This document shows, piece after piece, positions 63,555-64,000 of a DNA stretch of 64,000 nt. The notes below the pieces were generated by a model. The model saw only the letters and a program-made list of their open reading frames with translations, was not told the origin of the DNA and did not search any database. The translations under genes were made by a program, and so were the position numbers. Source of the stretch: Haloarcula litorea (GTDB lineage: Archaea > Halobacteriota > Halobacteria > Halobacteriales > Haloarculaceae); contig NZ_CP119779.1 of NCBI RefSeq assembly GCF_029338195.1, forward strand, positions 1 through 64,000, read 5' to 3'. The first letter of the stretch is position 1, and each line of letters starts with the position of its first letter.

Positions 63555-64000
63555 TTAGTCGAGGACGAACAGCCGGTCGCCCATGTCGACGGAGTCGCCC
63601 TCGGCGATGGCGACCTCGGTGACGGTGCCGCCGCGCTCGGCGACGATGTCGTTCTCCATCTTCATCGCCTCCAGCACGCAGAGCACGTCGCCGGACTCGA
63701 CCTCGTCGCCCTCGGCGACGTTCACCTCGAGGATGGTGCCCTGCATCTCCGCCGACACCTCCTGCCCCTCGGTGCTGGAGCCGCCGCCGTCGCTGCTGCC
63801 GTCGGAGCCGCCTGGGCGGTCGGGTCGCTGCCCCCCACCGCCGCCGCTGGCGTCGACGTCACCCACGTCGATCGCGGGCGCGCCGCGCTCCTCGAGTTCG
63901 ACCTCGAAGCGCTTGCCGTTGACCTCGACGGTGAACTCGCGCTCGGTGACCTCCTCGTCGTCGGGCTGGCTCTCGGACTCGGAGCCCCACTTCGCCTGGG
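63555..64000 (-). CDS. biotin-dependent carboxylase subunit, C-terminal biotinyl domain (partial)
   Basis: This is the end of an acetyl-/propionyl-CoA carboxylase alpha chain. The last 80 residues form a biotinyl carrier domain with EAMKMEN, whose lysine lies 34 residues before the C-terminus, exactly where biotin is attached. A Gly/Ser-rich linker precedes it. The reading frame runs out of the window at 64000, so the biotin carboxylase part is not seen. BirA, which attaches biotin to it, is the adjacent gene. Confidence 0.9.
   Translation of the reverse strand, partial: QAKWGSESESQPDDEEVTEREFTVEVNGKRFEVELEERGAPAIDVGDVDASGGGGGQRPDRPGGSDGSSDGGGSSTEGQEVSAEMQGTILEVNVAEGDEVESGDVLCVLEAMKMENDIVAERGGTVTEVAIAEGDSVDMGDRLFVLD

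Overview
The window is chromosomal DNA of a haloarchaeon, most likely family Haloarculaceae. It has very high GC, acidic proteins, Tat-plus-lipobox secreted lipoproteins and many promoters whose TATA box lies 24-33 bases before the start codon (leaderless mRNAs). It also carries archaeal ribosomal and RNA polymerase genes in the order known from Haloarcula. The L7Ae product closely resembles the Haloarcula marismortui protein as I remember it.

Layout. 1-7.2 kb: an unidentified gene fragment, a broken SLC13-type transporter, and a branched-chain amino acid ABC operon (binding protein, two permeases, a fused pair of ATPases, and a universal stress protein). 7.3 kb: tRNA-Thr(CGU) with a partial copy of its 3' end. 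7.7-12.5 kb: an HTTM-DCC membrane protein, a small zinc protein, an alcohol dehydrogenase and cytochrome oxidase subunit III. 12.6-19.9 kb: a peptide-type ABC operon with a 1027-residue double ATPase. 19.9-23.2 kb: a YihY/BrkB protein, MsrB and a glutaredoxin, then the operon L7Ae-S28e-L24e-Ndk behind a structured leader. 23.5-27.1 kb: tRNA cytidine acetyltransferase TmcA, two small proteins and a GNAT protein. 27.1-32.2 kb: an electron-transfer-flavoprotein operon (ferredoxin, FixA, FixB, FixC, small protein). 32.2-35.8 kb: an esterase, a CDC48 ATPase and Hsp20. 35.9-44.2 kb, all leftward: mevalonate kinase, isopentenyl phosphate kinase, an acidic membrane protein, RNase J, geranylgeranyl diphosphate synthase, an ArsA/Get3 ATPase and GltX, so archaeal lipid synthesis is mixed with RNA decay and tRNA charging. 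44.3-46.7 kb: a small protein, a cytochrome P450 and two DUF5518 proteins. 46.8-53.0 kb: the leftward cluster tRNA-Ser, S13, S4, S11, RpoD, tRNA-Leu, L18e, L13, S9, RpoN, RpoK, enolase, S2. 53.1-54.8 kb: a small protein, an Mrp ATPase and S17e. 55-58.1 kb: a CofD operon (coenzyme F420) with a Dus-like, a CitG-like and a DUF447 protein. 58.3-61.1 kb: a tyrosine phosphatase, an HD phosphohydrolase and an amidohydrolase. 61.2-61.9 kb: an IS6-type insertion sequence. 61.9-64 kb: a universal stress protein, BirA, and the biotin-carrying end of a carboxylase subunit that leaves the window.

Three themes deserve attention. First, the insertion sequence sits between the apparent TATA box and the start codon of the stress protein gene, with short direct repeats on both sides. 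Second, the L7Ae leader carries UGAUGA and CUGA boxes held between complementary stems, the signature of the RNA that L7Ae itself binds. Third, the F420 gene cofD leads an operon of three proteins whose role in haloarchaea I cannot name.

Several genes are broken by single-base shifts (SLC13, the amino acid binding protein twice, YihY, ArsA, RNase J, probably the peptide permease end). Because RNase J and lipid-operon genes are not expected to be dead, sequencing error is the simplest explanation, and the affected entries say so.
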